Below, piece by piece: positions 11,001-21,600 of a stretch of 64,000 nt of DNA. Source of the DNA: Leucaena leucocephala (lineage: Eukaryota; Streptophyta; Magnoliopsida; Fabales; Fabaceae); the NCBI GenBank assembly GCA_037074615.1, contig CM073537.1, positions 14,651,989-14,715,988 on the forward strand, given 5' to 3'. Every line of letters starts with the position of its first letter. The first letter of the stretch is position 1. A program made the translations under genes and the position numbers. The notes under the pieces were generated by a model. The model was not told the origin of the DNA, ran no database searches, and saw only the letters and a list, made by a program, of their open reading frames with translations.

Positions 11001-14000
11001 AACTGCAAATGTCGAATTCCAGAATCTTTCTTTTGATTGTCGAATTAGGATCATCTTAGGATTTAATATGATCAATATGTACTTATGAATACAAATAAAC
11101 TATAACCAAGATGCTGCGTCTCTTTTAGTGATATCAATTATGGTTCTACCATATTACTCCTCCGGTCCTTAATATAGGACTTATTTAACTAATTTAATTA
11201 GATTAAGGAAGTTAGTTAGTATGACATATTTTTTCTAAAACACCCTAATCATCTCTTTTAACTCACTCCCTCCCTCTCTTACTTGATTACTGCTTAGGGA
11301 GTATCAATAGGGGTAATTTGGGCAAAAAGTTGATGAATATAGGAAATAGGTCTTATATTTAGGGCTAATATCAACTCTCTAATTAGGTCTTATATTAAGG
11401 ATAGGAGGAGTATCATATATGAATTGAAGAACGTGTGAAAATTCTTGAACTAGGGAGGGCTGTTTTAAATGTGTTTCTCCATGTTGCTTAATATCAAGAC
11501 CTAAGTCTACACCCATTAATCAGTTGATTTGGCAGTGGCTTCAATTTAAGTGGCTTCTATATCATTACTTGGTTAACTTAATTATTGTGGTTGACTTGGG
11601 GATTATTTTTCCTTTTGGTCATTGCTGGTTGTATAGAAGATTCGAGGTAACAAAATTAACTGTATTATCTTATTCAGCGATCTAGAGTTAAAGCCTGAGG
11701 GAGTATTAGAAGTGAAGCTTGTGCAGGCGAAGGAGCTGACGAACAAGGATATAATTGGTAAATCAGATCCATATGCTGAACTATATATTCGACCTTTACG
11801 TGACAGAATAAAAACTAGCAAGACAATAGTAAGTTCTTTCCCTTTCTGTGCCCTCCTCATCTATAGCTTGTCAATGCTGGTAAAAATGACGTGGTTTTGT
11901 TTTTCTATTCCAGAACAATGACTTGAATCCTATTTGGAATGAGCACTTTGAATTTATTGTAGAAGATGCATCCACTCAGCGCTTAGTGGTCAAAGTTTTT
12001 GATGCTGAGGGTTTACAGTCAGCTGATTTGATTGGATGTGCTCGTATAGATCTTAAGGAACTTCAGCCAGGTAAAGTTAAAGACGTGTGGTTGAACCTGG
12101 TGAAGGATTTGGAGGTGCAAAGAGATAACAAGAACAGAGGGCAGGTGAAAAAGCTATCCTGTAGTTGGACAAAGTATCCTTGGTTAGGTTGGATTTTTTT
12201 TTTTATTCTCATTTTGAGTTTGGAGGTCATATGAAAAAGTAAGTAGTGTGGCCGATAGTTTGGACATAGGATATTTTTTTCCTTTTTAGTGATAAATACA
12301 CTTCGATGGGATTCTTGTTATTTTCTTTTCTGAAACCTAGCTTCCCTGAATGTTGTGTTTAAGGCAAACATTAGATTTACCATAGTACAATTACGAGAGC
12401 AGCACAGGGTTCACTCTAGTCTTGTAACTAAGGCTGAAGAAATGAATGTGACCCATGAATTCCTTTTTACTGCAACAAGCATGGTACATTACTCGTGTCA
12501 TTTATGATCTGCTCTCCTTGCTTCAATTTGGTCTTAAAATGCTTTAGAATCAGCTGTTTTTAGTAGAATTCAACTTAAAACTCATTTTAGGTGTTGGAAT
12601 AAAAAAATCACATTGGTTCACATTAAAAGGGCAAGAAAGGCGTAAACCAAAGAAGTTTTTTTCATTCTGTCTTTTTAATTGCATATTTTGCTCATGCCCA
12701 TGCAGTATAGGAGGGCAAGGGAGATAATGGGTGCTTGATAGCATTCGGTTTTGTAAATTTGTTTCATTCTATTCTATAACCCTTGAATTCTTCTAATACT
12801 GTTACTCATCACTTGTTTGGTCAAACTTAACATTGCTGTCCAAGATTCATGGGGTATGTACGTGATATCTCTCTTGAAGAGTAGATGTATTTGCTCCATA
12901 GTTTAGTAGTCTGATTGTCAAAATCAATTATACATTCATTTCTTGGTTTGTTAATTGTTATCAATAACACATTTCCATCCTATATATGTTCAATGTAATA
13001 AATACACGTGCTTTTTTGTATTAAATGTTTTTTTTTTCTCATAGGTACATTTAGAACTTCTGTATTATCCTTTTGGCACAGAGAATGGATTTTCCAATCC
13101 TTTCGCACCTGACTATATGACAACCTTGGAAAAGGTTATGAAAAGTTCAGCGAAGGGAACAGAAGCTCTTGATGATGAAAACTCTTTTGCACAAAAGAGA
13201 AAGGAGGTTATTGTTAGAGGTGTCCTTTCCGTTACTGTAATATCTGCCGAAGACTTGCCTCCTGCAGATCTGATGGGCAAAGCTGACCCTTATGTTGTTC
13301 TCACCATGAAGAAAACAGAAAATAAAAACAAAACCAGGGTATGATTTGCTGGGCCTAGAAACTAAGACTGGAATTCATTTTTGTCGGTTTTGAGAACCTT
13401 AGAGATGGACAAGCGATTGTTATTTTAAGATTTACGTTGTCTTCTCTTCTGCATATTTTTTTTCCTTCATTCTTGGGCTGGTTGAAGGACATCAAGGAGG
13501 ACATGCTTGTGTGTATTGCATGTCAGTTGCTGGTTTTTAATTCTGTGACTAATCTGCAAAAGATTATGACATGGATCACGTGTTGTTAATTTTGCAGGTT
13601 GTCAATAACAACTTGAATCCTGTTTGGAATCAAACATTTGACTTTGTTGTTGAGGATGGATTACATGATATGCTAATTGTTGAAGTTTGGGACCACGACA
13701 CTTTTGGAAAGGTAGAAATTTTTTCCTTGTCTATTAAGTTAGTTTATGTCAATTTTCTTAATGACTTGATGCCAGGCAATTATATTTTGTAACACACGCG
13801 TCACACACACAATAGTTCTTATAATGAAGATCATCCCTATAAAATTTGACAGCAGACCGAAATTGTCTTATTTCTCATCAGTGAATCTAATTGTTCAAGC
13901 CTGCCTTATTTTAAATTCCAGTATATTTTAACTATTGTATACTTGTAATTTTTCTTATTTCCTAAAATTTGACATGAAAAATAAACATTTTAATTTGTTC

Positions 14001-15076
14001 TAATTCAAAATTTGGATCAATGAAAATAACAATATTCTTAGGCATTGCCAATATAGTTATGGAACACTTGAGCGTGTCAGAAGTAGGGGTGTGCATGGGC
14101 CGGGTTGGGCAGGGCAGCCCCCCTGCCCGGTGCCCTGCCCGGAAAAACCATGGGCTGCATTTTGCAGCCCGATGCCCGGCCCTGCCCGGTAAAAGCCCTA
14201 ACCAATTCGGGCTGGGCATATGCGGGCTGGGCATGAGCGGGCTGGGCATGCCCAAATAGTGATGTCCTGCTCATATTGTGAGAAAAAAATCTGCTATCAT
14301 GAACTTATAAAATAATATCATATTTATATTTTTAAGAGTTAAATAATATATATAATTCACTAAGAATAAGGTATCAAAAAAATAGTAATTAAAGTCTCAA
14401 AGTCTATTACATATATAAAAAAGAAATATTAAAATATATAGAGGTCGGATATTTGTAGCGTTATTGCAATACAAAAAATTGAATACTTGGCAAGTAAAGC
14501 AGAGGAGCAACTTTGGTATCTACATAAATATAAAAGTTATGTTTAATATTTTAAAAATGAGCAAGGAGAGTTGCCAGCTAAAGTGAAAAGTGTAAAATTA
14601 CAAATAAAATAAGTTAAGAAAAAAATTAAAAAAATAATAAATATATATATATATAGGGCCGGGCCAAATGGGCAGGGCAGCATGCCCTGCCCGGTGCCCG
14701 GCCCGGCCCGACAACTGGCCCGGCCCGGCCCTGCCCAAATATATTTTGGGCACTTTTTTTAGGGCCGGGCCGGGCGATTTTTTACCGGGCTCGGGCGGGC
14801 GGACCGGGCCACCGGGCACTATGAACACCCCTAGTCAGAAGTGGAAACTACTGAAAAATGTGTGATATAATTAAATTACCTATCTTACTCGCTGTTCCTA
14901 TAAGCCATAATTCTTTGGTCGTTGTGTAGGGCTATATGGGCAGATGCATAATGACACTTACTAGGGTCATATTGGAGGGGGGAGTGAAAGATCGTTTTGA
15001 GCTAGATGGTGCTAAATCTGGCTACTTGAATTTGCATCTCAAGTGGCTGCCACAACCGATTTATCGTGATCATTGA
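2077..15076 (+). CDS. SYT5: Synaptotagmin SYT4/SYT5 type, 3' nine exons (5'-truncated by window)
   Basis: Plant synaptotagmins are ER-anchored SMP plus double-C2 proteins thought to tether ER to plasma membrane and move lipid. Coding exons: 2077-2198, 3052-3153, 4604-4678, 10760-10839, 11678-11828, 11914-12144, 13045-13338, 13598-13711, 14930-15076. All phases join in one frame to a TGA at 15074-15076, giving about 438 residues against roughly 560 in Arabidopsis SYT5; the N-terminal membrane anchor and first half of the SMP domain are missing. Exons 1-4 give the second half of SMP (VKNIGFTGVFRL, DAVEDSITWPVRK). Exons 5-6 give C2A (GKSDPYAEL, DLNPIWNEHFEF); exons 7-9 give C2B (GKADPYVVL, NLNPVWNQTFDF, VWDHDTFGK). 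Acidic residues of the Ca2+-binding loops are present in both C2 domains. Introns hold a copia element, a copia relic, two MITEs and a hAT element. SYT4 and SYT5 cannot be separated from this part alone. Confidence 0.93.
3495..4215 (-). pseudogene. Degenerate copia reverse-transcriptase remnant
   Basis: On the minus strand this intronic stretch matches, with many changes, the RT region of the intact copia element at 6715-7150. Recognisable pieces include the YVDD-box equivalent near 3505-3530, the block around 3690-3780 that pairs with 6915-7000, and the upstream block. The frame is destroyed. A segment of about 155 bp is tandemly duplicated (roughly 3885-4012 and 4040-4168), and a shorter part of it recurs at 3830-3890. 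It is much older than the element at 5545-10504 and cannot be coding. Confidence 0.7.
5176..5429. mobile_element. Stowaway-like MITE, copy A
   Basis: Terminal inverted repeats of the TACTCnnnnGGTCC / GGACCGTAAGAGTA type, within a TA target duplication. The interior shares blocks with the other copies: a GGAAGTTAGTTA block, AAAACACCCTAATCATCTC, a CTCCCTC-rich tract, GGGAGTATCAATAGGGG and TTGATAAATATAGGAAATA. The CT-rich middle has expanded into a (CCCT)n microsatellite at about 5272-5299. Inserted in the synaptotagmin intron. Confidence 0.65.
5545..5744 (-). repeat. 3' LTR of the copia element
   Basis: 200 bp, TGTTG…CTACA on the plus strand. Differs from the partner LTR at two positions by hand alignment (CGTATCC versus CGTATCT; TTATATAT versus TTACATAT). 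Confidence 0.95.
5745..5755 (-). other. Polypurine tract
   Basis: TTGAGGGGGAG on the minus strand, immediately upstream of the 3' LTR, where plus-strand DNA synthesis would be primed. Confidence 0.85.
5752..7002 (-). CDS. Copia reverse transcriptase and RNase H (C-terminal part of the same polyprotein)
   Basis: 416 codons in the same frame as the upstream part, beyond the amber stop. RT motifs include KNAFLHGDL near the start and the catalytic YVDDIVI near residue 90. RNase H follows, with CDADHGG, SWRSKKQ and SSAEAEYRA. The frame runs to a natural end just inside the polypurine tract, so apart from the one stop the pol gene looks complete. The Met shown as its start is an internal residue of the polyprotein and is not a true initiation site. 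Confidence 0.9.
   Translation of the reverse strand: MDIKNAFLHGDLLEEVYMEQPPGFVAQGEHGKVCRLKRSLYGLKQSLRAWFDRFSTVVKDFGLCQSKCDHSVFYQRTNAGMILLVVYVDDIVITGSDTSGISSLKSFLNSHFQTKDLGSLKYFLGIEVMRSRKDILLTQRKYVLDMLKETGKLGAAPTSFPMVYNPLLDADGSIPYENPIEAAKSKPFENPERYRRLIGKLNYLTVTRPDITYPVSVLSQFMVSPTVRQWEALEHVLHYLKGSPGRGILYKSHGHIDIECFCDADHGGSKATRRSTTGYCVFVGGNLVSWRSKKQNVVSRSSAEAEYRAMAQSVCEIVWIYQLMTEVGLQTSLPAKVWCDNKAALHIASNSVFHERTKHIEIDCHFIRDKLKENFISTGHVRSSDQLGDLLTKTLNGVRIEYLCNKLGMIDIYAPT
7015..9951 (-). CDS. Copia gag-protease-integrase-RT (N-terminal part of polyprotein, ends at premature stop)
   Basis: 978 codons from an ATG at 9951. Domains in order: gag with a CCHC zinc knuckle (CYYCKEPGHTKRTC) near residue 250; aspartic protease with the DSGATDHM signature near 330; integrase with the GHLS…CESCQFAK zinc-binding region near 475-525 and the DVWGP…VDDYSR catalytic core after it; a Ser/Pro-rich linker; and the beginning of reverse transcriptase (GCKWVLTPKTKADG, RLVAKGYAQ). 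The frame ends at an amber codon (7015-7017) inside RT. The frame downstream is the same, so this is a single nonsense change and not a frameshift. The element is probably unable to make full-length pol unless the stop is read through or the proteins are supplied in trans. Confidence 0.93.
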   Translation of the reverse strand: MMASTKSTTVSEMVPVVTKITERKLTWRNYLDWSKSIRIYFRSIEKEDHLTDDPPEENDPSRKLWLRDDARLLLQIRNSIDSEIMPSITHCEFVKELMDYLAFLYSGKNNISRIYEICRSFHRVEMPDDRPLTVFFMDFKGMYEELNSLMPISDERKVNVSHREQMATMSFLTALPPRYAAARSQILSGAHLPSLEEAFSRVLRIEQISSPAPLVPTSALISSGQNNARGPPTYRGSTPGGSTQESKGVICYYCKEPGHTKRTCRKLQNKQNRQNSAHVATTSNDTVTISATEYAQLKSSNPLASAAIATGNEATALVSSSSKWIIDSGATDHMTGNRYLFSTYNSYANPSNITIADGSQSRVLGSGTVKPTSFIHLDSVLNVPKLAFNLLSPSKLTRQLNCCISLFPDHCLIQDLLTKKIIGRGYESGGHYFLADQGSRAVACVGGVTPFEVHCRLGHLSLSSLKKVYPQFQHLSSLDCESCQFAKHHRLPLVSGVNKRASSPFELMHSDVWGPCPVESKAGFKYFVTFVDDYSRTTWLYLMKNRSELFSHFCAFTAEIKNQFNTSIHTLRSDNAKEYFSASFCSFMLQNGILHQSSCADTPAQNGVAERKNRHLLEVARALMFQMQVPKPFWADAVSTACFLINRMPSSVLDGHIPYTTLFPSKTLFPIDPKIFGCVCFVRDVRPSISKLDPKSLKCVFLGYSRVQKGYRCFSPSLNRYLVSADVTFQESLAYFASTNSAFPPPPAEEDTLPVYSVLPSSSPAPAPVLAPGQPLLSRVYTRRLKETTTALTPDSSLPLSTSSSDPAESITHPESDPVPPSEIPPVPDPNPSLDLPIALRKGKRTCTYPISSFVSYNHLSSASRAFVTSLDTISVPHSLSEALSHPGWRTAMEEEMAALDRAGTWSLVDLPAGKKAIGCKWVLTPKTKADGSLERLKARLVAKGYAQKYGVDYSETFSSVAKLSSVRLFISLAATYG
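10293..10304 (-). other. Primer-binding site (initiator Met tRNA type)
   Basis: TGGTATCAGAGC on the minus strand, immediately internal to the 5' LTR. It matches the usual complement of the 3' end of initiator Met tRNA used by many plant copia elements. Confidence 0.9.
10305..10504 (-). repeat. 5' LTR of the copia element
   Basis: 200 bp with the same ends as the partner LTR, followed on its right by the second copy of the GCTAC duplication. The adjoining primer site fixes this as the 5' LTR of a minus-strand element. Confidence 0.95.
11155..11412. mobile_element. Stowaway-like MITE, copy B
   Basis: About 258 bp, ends TACTCCTCCGGTCC and GGATAGGAGGAGTA, TA duplication. The interior aligns with copy A over nearly its full length without the microsatellite expansion. 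It lies in the synaptotagmin intron between the exons at 10760 and 11678. Confidence 0.75.
14084..14833. mobile_element. hAT-like non-autonomous element, 750 bp, GC-rich ends
   Basis: The terminal repeats TAGGGGTGT…ACACCCCTA are flanked by an exact 8-bp duplication GTCAGAAG (14076-14083 and 14834-14841), the signature of the hAT superfamily. Both ends are packed with CCCGGCCC/GGGCAGGG-type motifs for 100-170 bp, while the core is AT-rich and has no transposase frame. Open frames across the GC-rich ends are by-products of composition. Inserted in the last intron of the synaptotagmin gene. The same family recurs inverted at 58480-59231. Confidence 0.88.
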
Positions 15077-15946
15077 GTGTCGTTTTATCCCAGACACCTG
15101 ATAAGTTGATAGGTATAATTTTGCATGTTATAAGGTATTCTATAATGATATCAATATATATCATATAACTTTGAAGTGCGTGAATGACACAATGTGAACA
15201 CTGTTCTTGAAGCAAGATTTGCCCTTTATTAGTTGCTGCAGGGTACGAGAACCATGATAGTGTTCATAATCAAGTTTCAGATTCAATGAACATAATGGTT
15301 CAAATTGAATGATGATGTCTGAACATCATTTGTAATCAAGACGCCTCTATCATCTCTGTTCTCTTTCATTCAAACGTTATTCTAGTAGATAGAGTTTCAT
15401 TAATTGTTGAATAGAATTCTCTATAGTACTATTCTTGGATCAATCCTTTTGCTTGAACTCTGCAGCAACAATAGAGAACAAATCTTAAAAAGTAAAATAA
15501 CATTCACATGTTTCAAAGTCATCTTTTTTTTGTTGTTGTTTATTCTGTCATTGTTTTTTTCTAGCCCTATTTCCTACCAGTGCACATGTAGACCCCTATG
15601 TTGCCGACGACACGGCAGTACCTCGTTCCATGTCCGCGGAGAACGACAATAAGCGAATCATGTACATGATTCGTTTCTTTGTACCACGCTTGATGATGAA
15701 GATAGAAGATCTCCAGATTAGTTTAATCCTTTTTCCAATATTGGTTGTTAATGAATGCCCTTTGCTGACTGCTGTCTAAATGTTAAGAAGTCTGAACTAA
15801 AGTTGCCTTATTACTATGTTGTAGGTTGATAAATGGAGAGAAAATAAGAGAGATTTGGGAAGAAAAGTGTTTTCTGATATCCTGATCTGTCTCATTTATA
15901 ATCTTATTTACGAGACAGAATTAATGAGCCGTAATCACAGAAAAAA
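15077..15946 (+). other. Synaptotagmin 3' UTR and downstream spacer
   Basis: Follows the TGA at 15074-15076. Unstructured mixed-composition sequence; no distinct poly(A) signal can be assigned with confidence and no second gene is seen before the tRNA-like sequence. Confidence 0.4.
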
Positions 15947-16017
15947 TGGTCCTCGGGCTTGAACCCGCAACCATGGGCTCATAAGACCAACGCTCTAATC
16001 AACTGAGCTACGGGACC
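15947..16017 (-). tRNA. tRNA-Ile (UAU)-like, possibly a pseudogene
   Basis: 71 nt on the minus strand. The A box (TAGCTCAGTTG) and B box (GGTTCAAGCC) promoters are good, the D arm pairs (GCTC/GAGC), and the anticodon loop CTTATGA gives UAU, the Ile anticodon for AUA. Weak points: the anticodon stem has one mismatch (TTGGT with GCCCA), and the T stem plus 3' acceptor strand are about 3 nt short, so the acceptor pairs over only five bases. The sequence ends in ACCA followed by a T run on the transcribed strand (TTTTTT), a pol III terminator. It could be a decayed copy or an atypical but transcribed gene. Confidence 0.6.
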
Positions 16018-17619
16018 TTGAAGAAATGTGCAGCATTGAAATTCCTAGTCATTCTAGTTTTCTTATAAAAGGAACTCGTGTATACATATTCATATCTCTT
16101 TCAACAAGCCCCTACACATGATATTTGTGTTTACCTACATTTCTTCAAACCACAATGCCATTGGCGGTTTAAAATCTCAATGGCTTTTTAATTGTAATTT
16201 TACGATTTATAAGATAAATGTATATCATAAATTTTTGTTTTGATTTACCTGAACGTGTTTATTATAAACAAATTTAAGCAAACATTCAAATGAGAGACTT
16301 TTGAATATTAGACCAATTAGTGCTTTCACTAATTGGGTCCCTACATTTACAGATTTAAAGAAAGTGGCAAAATATGAATGTTGAAGTTTATTTATAATCC
16401 TTTGAATCTCGAGTGATGTTAATCCTTTTTTAAAAAATTTTGTACTAAAAAATAAAAAGTTTACTTCTAATCAATTTGACCTTACCGACAAAAATGACAA
16501 TTCTGATGATATTTCTCTTTGTAATGCTTCTCATCCGCGACACGTTTTGCTCCATACCTATCATAAAGGAGATAGGTGAAGATTTTTCAAAAAAAAAAAA
16601 AAAAACGTATCAAAATCCCTTGAGAAGGCTGGCCTGCCATAGGTGGGATTTGTGAGGGAAAACCAACTGTTTTTTTAGTTATTTTTCTTTTCAAGTTTTT
16701 ACACTGCCAATAAATTAGTCATGCATGTTAGGAACTCTCCACGAGACAATTGAAAAAAGTATTCCATAGAGATTAATTATTCCATGCCTTCAAAATAAAA
16801 TCTTTAGGTGTCTATCATATAACACTAACACAATCATAAAAAAGTAGTAATGGGGATAAATAAAAACAAGAAAGTTGAATATATAAATGCCTCAAATCTC
16901 TTTTGCATATGAGAAGATAAAAATGGTAAACACAAAACAAATATTTTTACTTGCATTGAAAATATTTAACTTCAAAATAAAATATCAATGAATCTCATTT
17001 AGAAGAACTTTAAAGAGATCATATTTATTCTTATCAAAATATTTTTTTAATTAAAAGATTGGGGCTAAAAAGGGCGGACCAAATGATATAAGGGATGCTT
17101 CGTACTTAATCAAATATAAGTCAACCAATGGGTTTGGGTTTAGGTTTAACGGAAGAGGCTAGTCCTTTACAACGTAGCGAACCAAAGTTTAAATCTTTGT
17201 TGGAAGAATTGTTTATATTTAGTACCTGACAGTACTTTGAATAAGATTGCCTCTAATAGGAGAATACCTATATTTTAAAAAAAATAAATAAAACATAAGA
17301 CAATAGAAAATAAGTAGCATAAGGCTCAATTTTTAAGATTTTTATAGGTATTATTTATATTAAAAGAATAAAGATCCTAACATCAAAATTTTGATAAATA
17401 ATTTAGCCTTCATTGAATATTGTTTTAATTATAATGTAATTGTGATCATATTGGTAATATAATAATGAAATGTCTGTATTTTTATGTACATATTATATAT
17501 ACGTAAAATAAATATTAATATTTAATTACTACTTTAATATATATAAAGATGTCTAAGAAGACATTTTCAATTTAAAAATAAAAAATAAAGTTACTCATAA
17601 TTAAAATCAAGACTTTAAT
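16018..17619. other. AT-rich intergenic spacer
   Basis: No credible coding frame, RNA gene or clear repeat pair seen; low-complexity A/T runs throughout. Confidence 0.5.
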
Positions 17620-17732
17620 GTCAACGGTAAATTGTCCCAGTAGCAACACTACCTGCCTTATTTGGATTAGGTCCCGAGTTTGAACTAGGCATTGGCATGT
17701 TTACATCGTGTGTTAAATTATATTATATAAAA
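17620..17732 (+). mobile_element. Short SINE-like insertion with 17-bp target duplication
   Basis: AAAATCAAGACTTTAAT occurs at 17603-17619 and again at 17733-17749. Between the copies lies a tRNA-like head with a B-box-like GAGTTTGAACTAG, then an AT tail ending in a run of A. Long exact target duplications with an A tail are the mark of LINE-assisted retroposition. It belongs to a different family from the SINEs at 23049, 26827 and 37433. Confidence 0.7.
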
Positions 17733-17749
17733 AAAATCAAGACTTTAAT

Positions 17750-18659
17750 ACTATATTTCAGAATCCTCAAACCATTTGAGATAAATTTTCCCATCAATTC
17801 CCTTATAACATGGTGGCACCAGAGGTTTCGATAGCGAATTTGATCATGTTCGCTACATAAGGCTGTTAGCTTATTCTTACTAATAATACAAATTGCTTTA
17901 AGATTTTATATTTGAAATTGGTAACTATATGGGTAAGCTAAACTGATTCGGTAAACAACTCTGGGATTTTTTAATACAACTGATGATGCAATCTGAATTT
18001 TAAATGAGATAAAGATTTGCATATATTAAGCCAAGCTTTGTATCTAAGTTTTTTCTTTCTTCACTAGTAAAACTAAATAATTTCATTCTTTTTGTGAAAC
18101 ATTTTGCTATATATATATATATATAATATAAACTGTAAAATTGCTGAACAATACTCTGAAGAAAGACAAATCTCCTGTGAAATTCAGTTCAGAGAGGTCA
18201 GTGTCATTCACTATAAGGTAAAGAGATGAGAACATTCTTCTATAAGGCACTATAAGCAACTAATTGCACAACCTTTACAACGTATATGAGCTAAAATAAA
18301 AATTTCCCCTTATTCTAAGAAAATTCATTGTAATATTGGCCAACTATATCATATTTCAACTTTTTAGACAAAGTACAAGAAAAAAGGGGGAAACCAGAAC
18401 AAACCGTCCCTTTGCTTGACTCTACAGTGATGAATTTATTTTACTTCATATAAATCTCAATCGGCTCAACCATATCATCATTTATTATCAAAGAAAATTA
18501 TGGCACAACCTTTTCAAAGAATCATGATGGTGAACTTTTTTCTAACCTTCCTCAGGGGAAAATATGTCCATGTCTCTCCATCTTGGATGTAGATGAGTCC
18601 ACAACATCAAGTTCTTCCTTGAACAAAAGCTCTCATGCATACTAGAAGATATGCAAAAC
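17750..18659. other. Spacer and TOC90 3' UTR
   Basis: AT-rich. The part nearest 18659 (about 18400-18659) has more balanced composition and probably holds the 3' UTR of the minus-strand TOC90 gene. A TA microsatellite lies near 18110-18126. Confidence 0.4.
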
Positions 18660-21600
18660 TTACCCCAACTCCATTGTTTCCTTACCAATCCTGTCGGTTG
18701 TCCTTCTTCGTAGTAGAATCTTGAAAATTGAGAAAACTGCTATAAGGGCAATTTGTAAATGCTCAGAGCTACTTATCTTTATACATATCTGCCCCATTTT
18801 TTGACTATTGAGATTAGCACTAACAGATGCTTTGGTGCTTCGACTTAGCCTGAACTCGGATTTTAAGCTTCCACTCAACACCATCTCTTTATTGAAGGAA
18901 AGGATTGTCATTGTCACACTAACATTGTCATTTCTAATCGGATAATCTCCTCCTCGTACGGCGGCTTCAAAACTACCACCGTATGCCACTTGTCCAGCAC
19001 CCGCCATTTGCCCTGCATTCATGACAAATTTTAGCCGGTTCCCAATTAAAACAGTATCCTCAATCTTTGCACCCAGGTAATGCTTCTTCGCATGGGACGT
19101 TATGCAGAATCCAAATTCAGCAATATTGTGCTTTATGCTTCTAAACTTGGAGTTGCTACGAACTGTACATACCAAGTCTCTATCAGCAGATTGAACATCA
19201 ACACCTATGGAATAAGTAGGACCCTTAGGTTTAACATAAGTTGCAGAGCACTCAGATTGAATGCTAAAATCCTGCTTGTCCTTATTCATCTGTCCTGTAA
19301 CCCAGGCAAATACATCGTTTTTTATTTTTGTGGCTATCTCCAAGTTTATACCATCAAACCCCACATCATGATCCCATCCATGGGCATTAAGAACAGGTCT
19401 AGAAAGCCATTGGTCAGTTGTCACAATGCAGCGGTATCTATGAACAGGGTTGCCTGAATCAAAACTTGGAGGAAGATCCATATCTGGTAATAGATTAGGC
19501 TCTGAAGATGCCTTCTGATCAACAGGATGCTCACTGTCAGACAAATTTTGTTCTTTTAGTAATTTCTCTTGTCTGCACCTATGAGACTCATCTTTCAAAT
19601 GTTTCTTTAGGTAAAGAGTCTCCCTGTACTCTAGCTCATCCAGATACTCCTTTTTTTGCGACTTGGACAACTTCTCAAATTGCGCTTTTGAAAAGATTTG
19701 AATAGGCGGCAATTTATCATATTCATCTTCTTGCTCTAGATCTGAGGGTAAAATTTCATCAGTTTCATAGTCCATTCCACTTGGACTGGATATTGAGCAA
19801 TTCAAAAAGGCCGAGACTAGATGGGGTAGAGAAGGTATTCGAGCACTACGTACAGACCCCAGTTCCACGCTGTTTTGAAATTTAAGGAGGGAATTGACAT
19901 CACCCAAAACTTTGGTGCAAATGCAACATAACAAGAGTTGAGATACCCAAACCTGTCCACTTGGAAGAATTTTCTCTCCCATAAAATTTCGGGGACACTG
20001 GGGATGGTTCTCAACCAAAAGGACAGGGTTTTCAAGTCTTGTAGCAGACACTGCCTGATCTATATTATGCTGCATTATATTAATACATTGAGAAACATAT
20101 GAATCAAAATTAACAATTTTTCCATCGTGTCCTTCAAGAATTGCTGAGTAAGAATGAGTCATGACAAGGATGGTGTTGTACCAGATTGCTGAGCCAAATA
20201 CTTCAGCTATTAGCCTCAAAAGGGGGAAGTCACTATAGCCAGCATTTAAAAAATCCAGTCGTTCAAAGTATAAAACAATGTCTGGAGGGGACTTCCGAAT
20301 AAATCTCTTTATAGAATGCAGGATCCTCTTATTTCTCTTTACATTACAAGTAGAAGAAGGCAGGAGACCAGGAGTATCAATAACTCTTACTTTAATCCCA
20401 TTGAGAGTTCCCACAAATTCTTGGACGCAATTAGTAGCAGGTTGAAATGCATCAGTAATGGTTTTTGTTTCATCAAATATAGAATTTATGGTAGCACTTT
20501 TACCAACTCCAGTTTTTCCCAGAACAAGTATTGTGAAGGAGAAATCCAATTCGGGCAGACCAGATTCCTCCTGTTTGGTTGCAATTTCTCGTGCTCTCCT
20601 GCTGCTATGGATGACTCTTTTCAGGTCTGATTCCTCAGCACGAATTACCATTGCCAAGTGTATCCGATAAAGAACCTTTGCAACAAAGAGATTTTCCTCC
20701 GACTGACCAAAGCGCTGTAGTAGGCGGAAGAATTTAACTTGGAGATCCTCAATCTTTGCCAAAGGATCCTTCTTTCTTCCATTGGTGTTACGTTGATATT
20801 GGCTAAGTCCTGTATCAGAAACCTGATGTGGGGGCCTAGTACGCTGATCGCTCTGATTACCACTAGACAAGTTCAACAAATTAGGAGAATCTGGTGACAC
20901 TACCAAGCTAGCTGAGTCGGCTGAACCTAACAAAACAGAATATGTATAACTAACAACCTCTATTTCAAGCATGGCATATATTTTTTCTTTTTAGTAGATA
21001 ATCAACAGCAGACATTTCATTCAACAAAACCACAGAGTGATGTAAACATTTACAATAGATTGTTAATTATGGAATTTAGCATTAGTTGCTGAGGTAACTT
21101 TCCATCAAGACGTCAACTTCAGATCTAAATGGCAAGACATAGTCTTTAGAGCATCATCATAAGTTGTAAGGAAGTTCACATCACACCCACTAGAACTATA
21201 AGCAAATTTAAACTTCCATTTTACTTGTCTTTGTTGAAACATGGAAAGGGGAGATTTCCTGGTCTCTTAACACCAGAAAAACAAACAAGCTACAGACAAT
21301 CTAATATCTTGTGCCAATCAATCATTCATAAACATAAGTAGATAGTAGTTTAAGAGGTAGCCTAGCCTTGTTAATTTAAATTCACAACATCAATTAGAAT
21401 TATAAAGAATTTTATTTTACTAACAAAGTAAGGCTACTATTCCAATCCTCTCCAAGGGCTGGACCAAGCTATCATGCCCTACTACCAGTCCAAAGCCAGC
21501 ACATGAAGTATTTATAAAACTGTGTTATTAGATGAATGATGCTCAATTCTATGTTACCTGTCAAATCACTTAATTAGCTATCAGTCAAGTTTAATCAGAA

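Noticed and set aside
13962..14865. Pro/Gly/Arg/Ala-rich open frames on both strands
   Set aside because: They are produced by the CCCGGCCC-type ends of the hAT-like element and reach into flanking intron; the same is true at 58485-59463.
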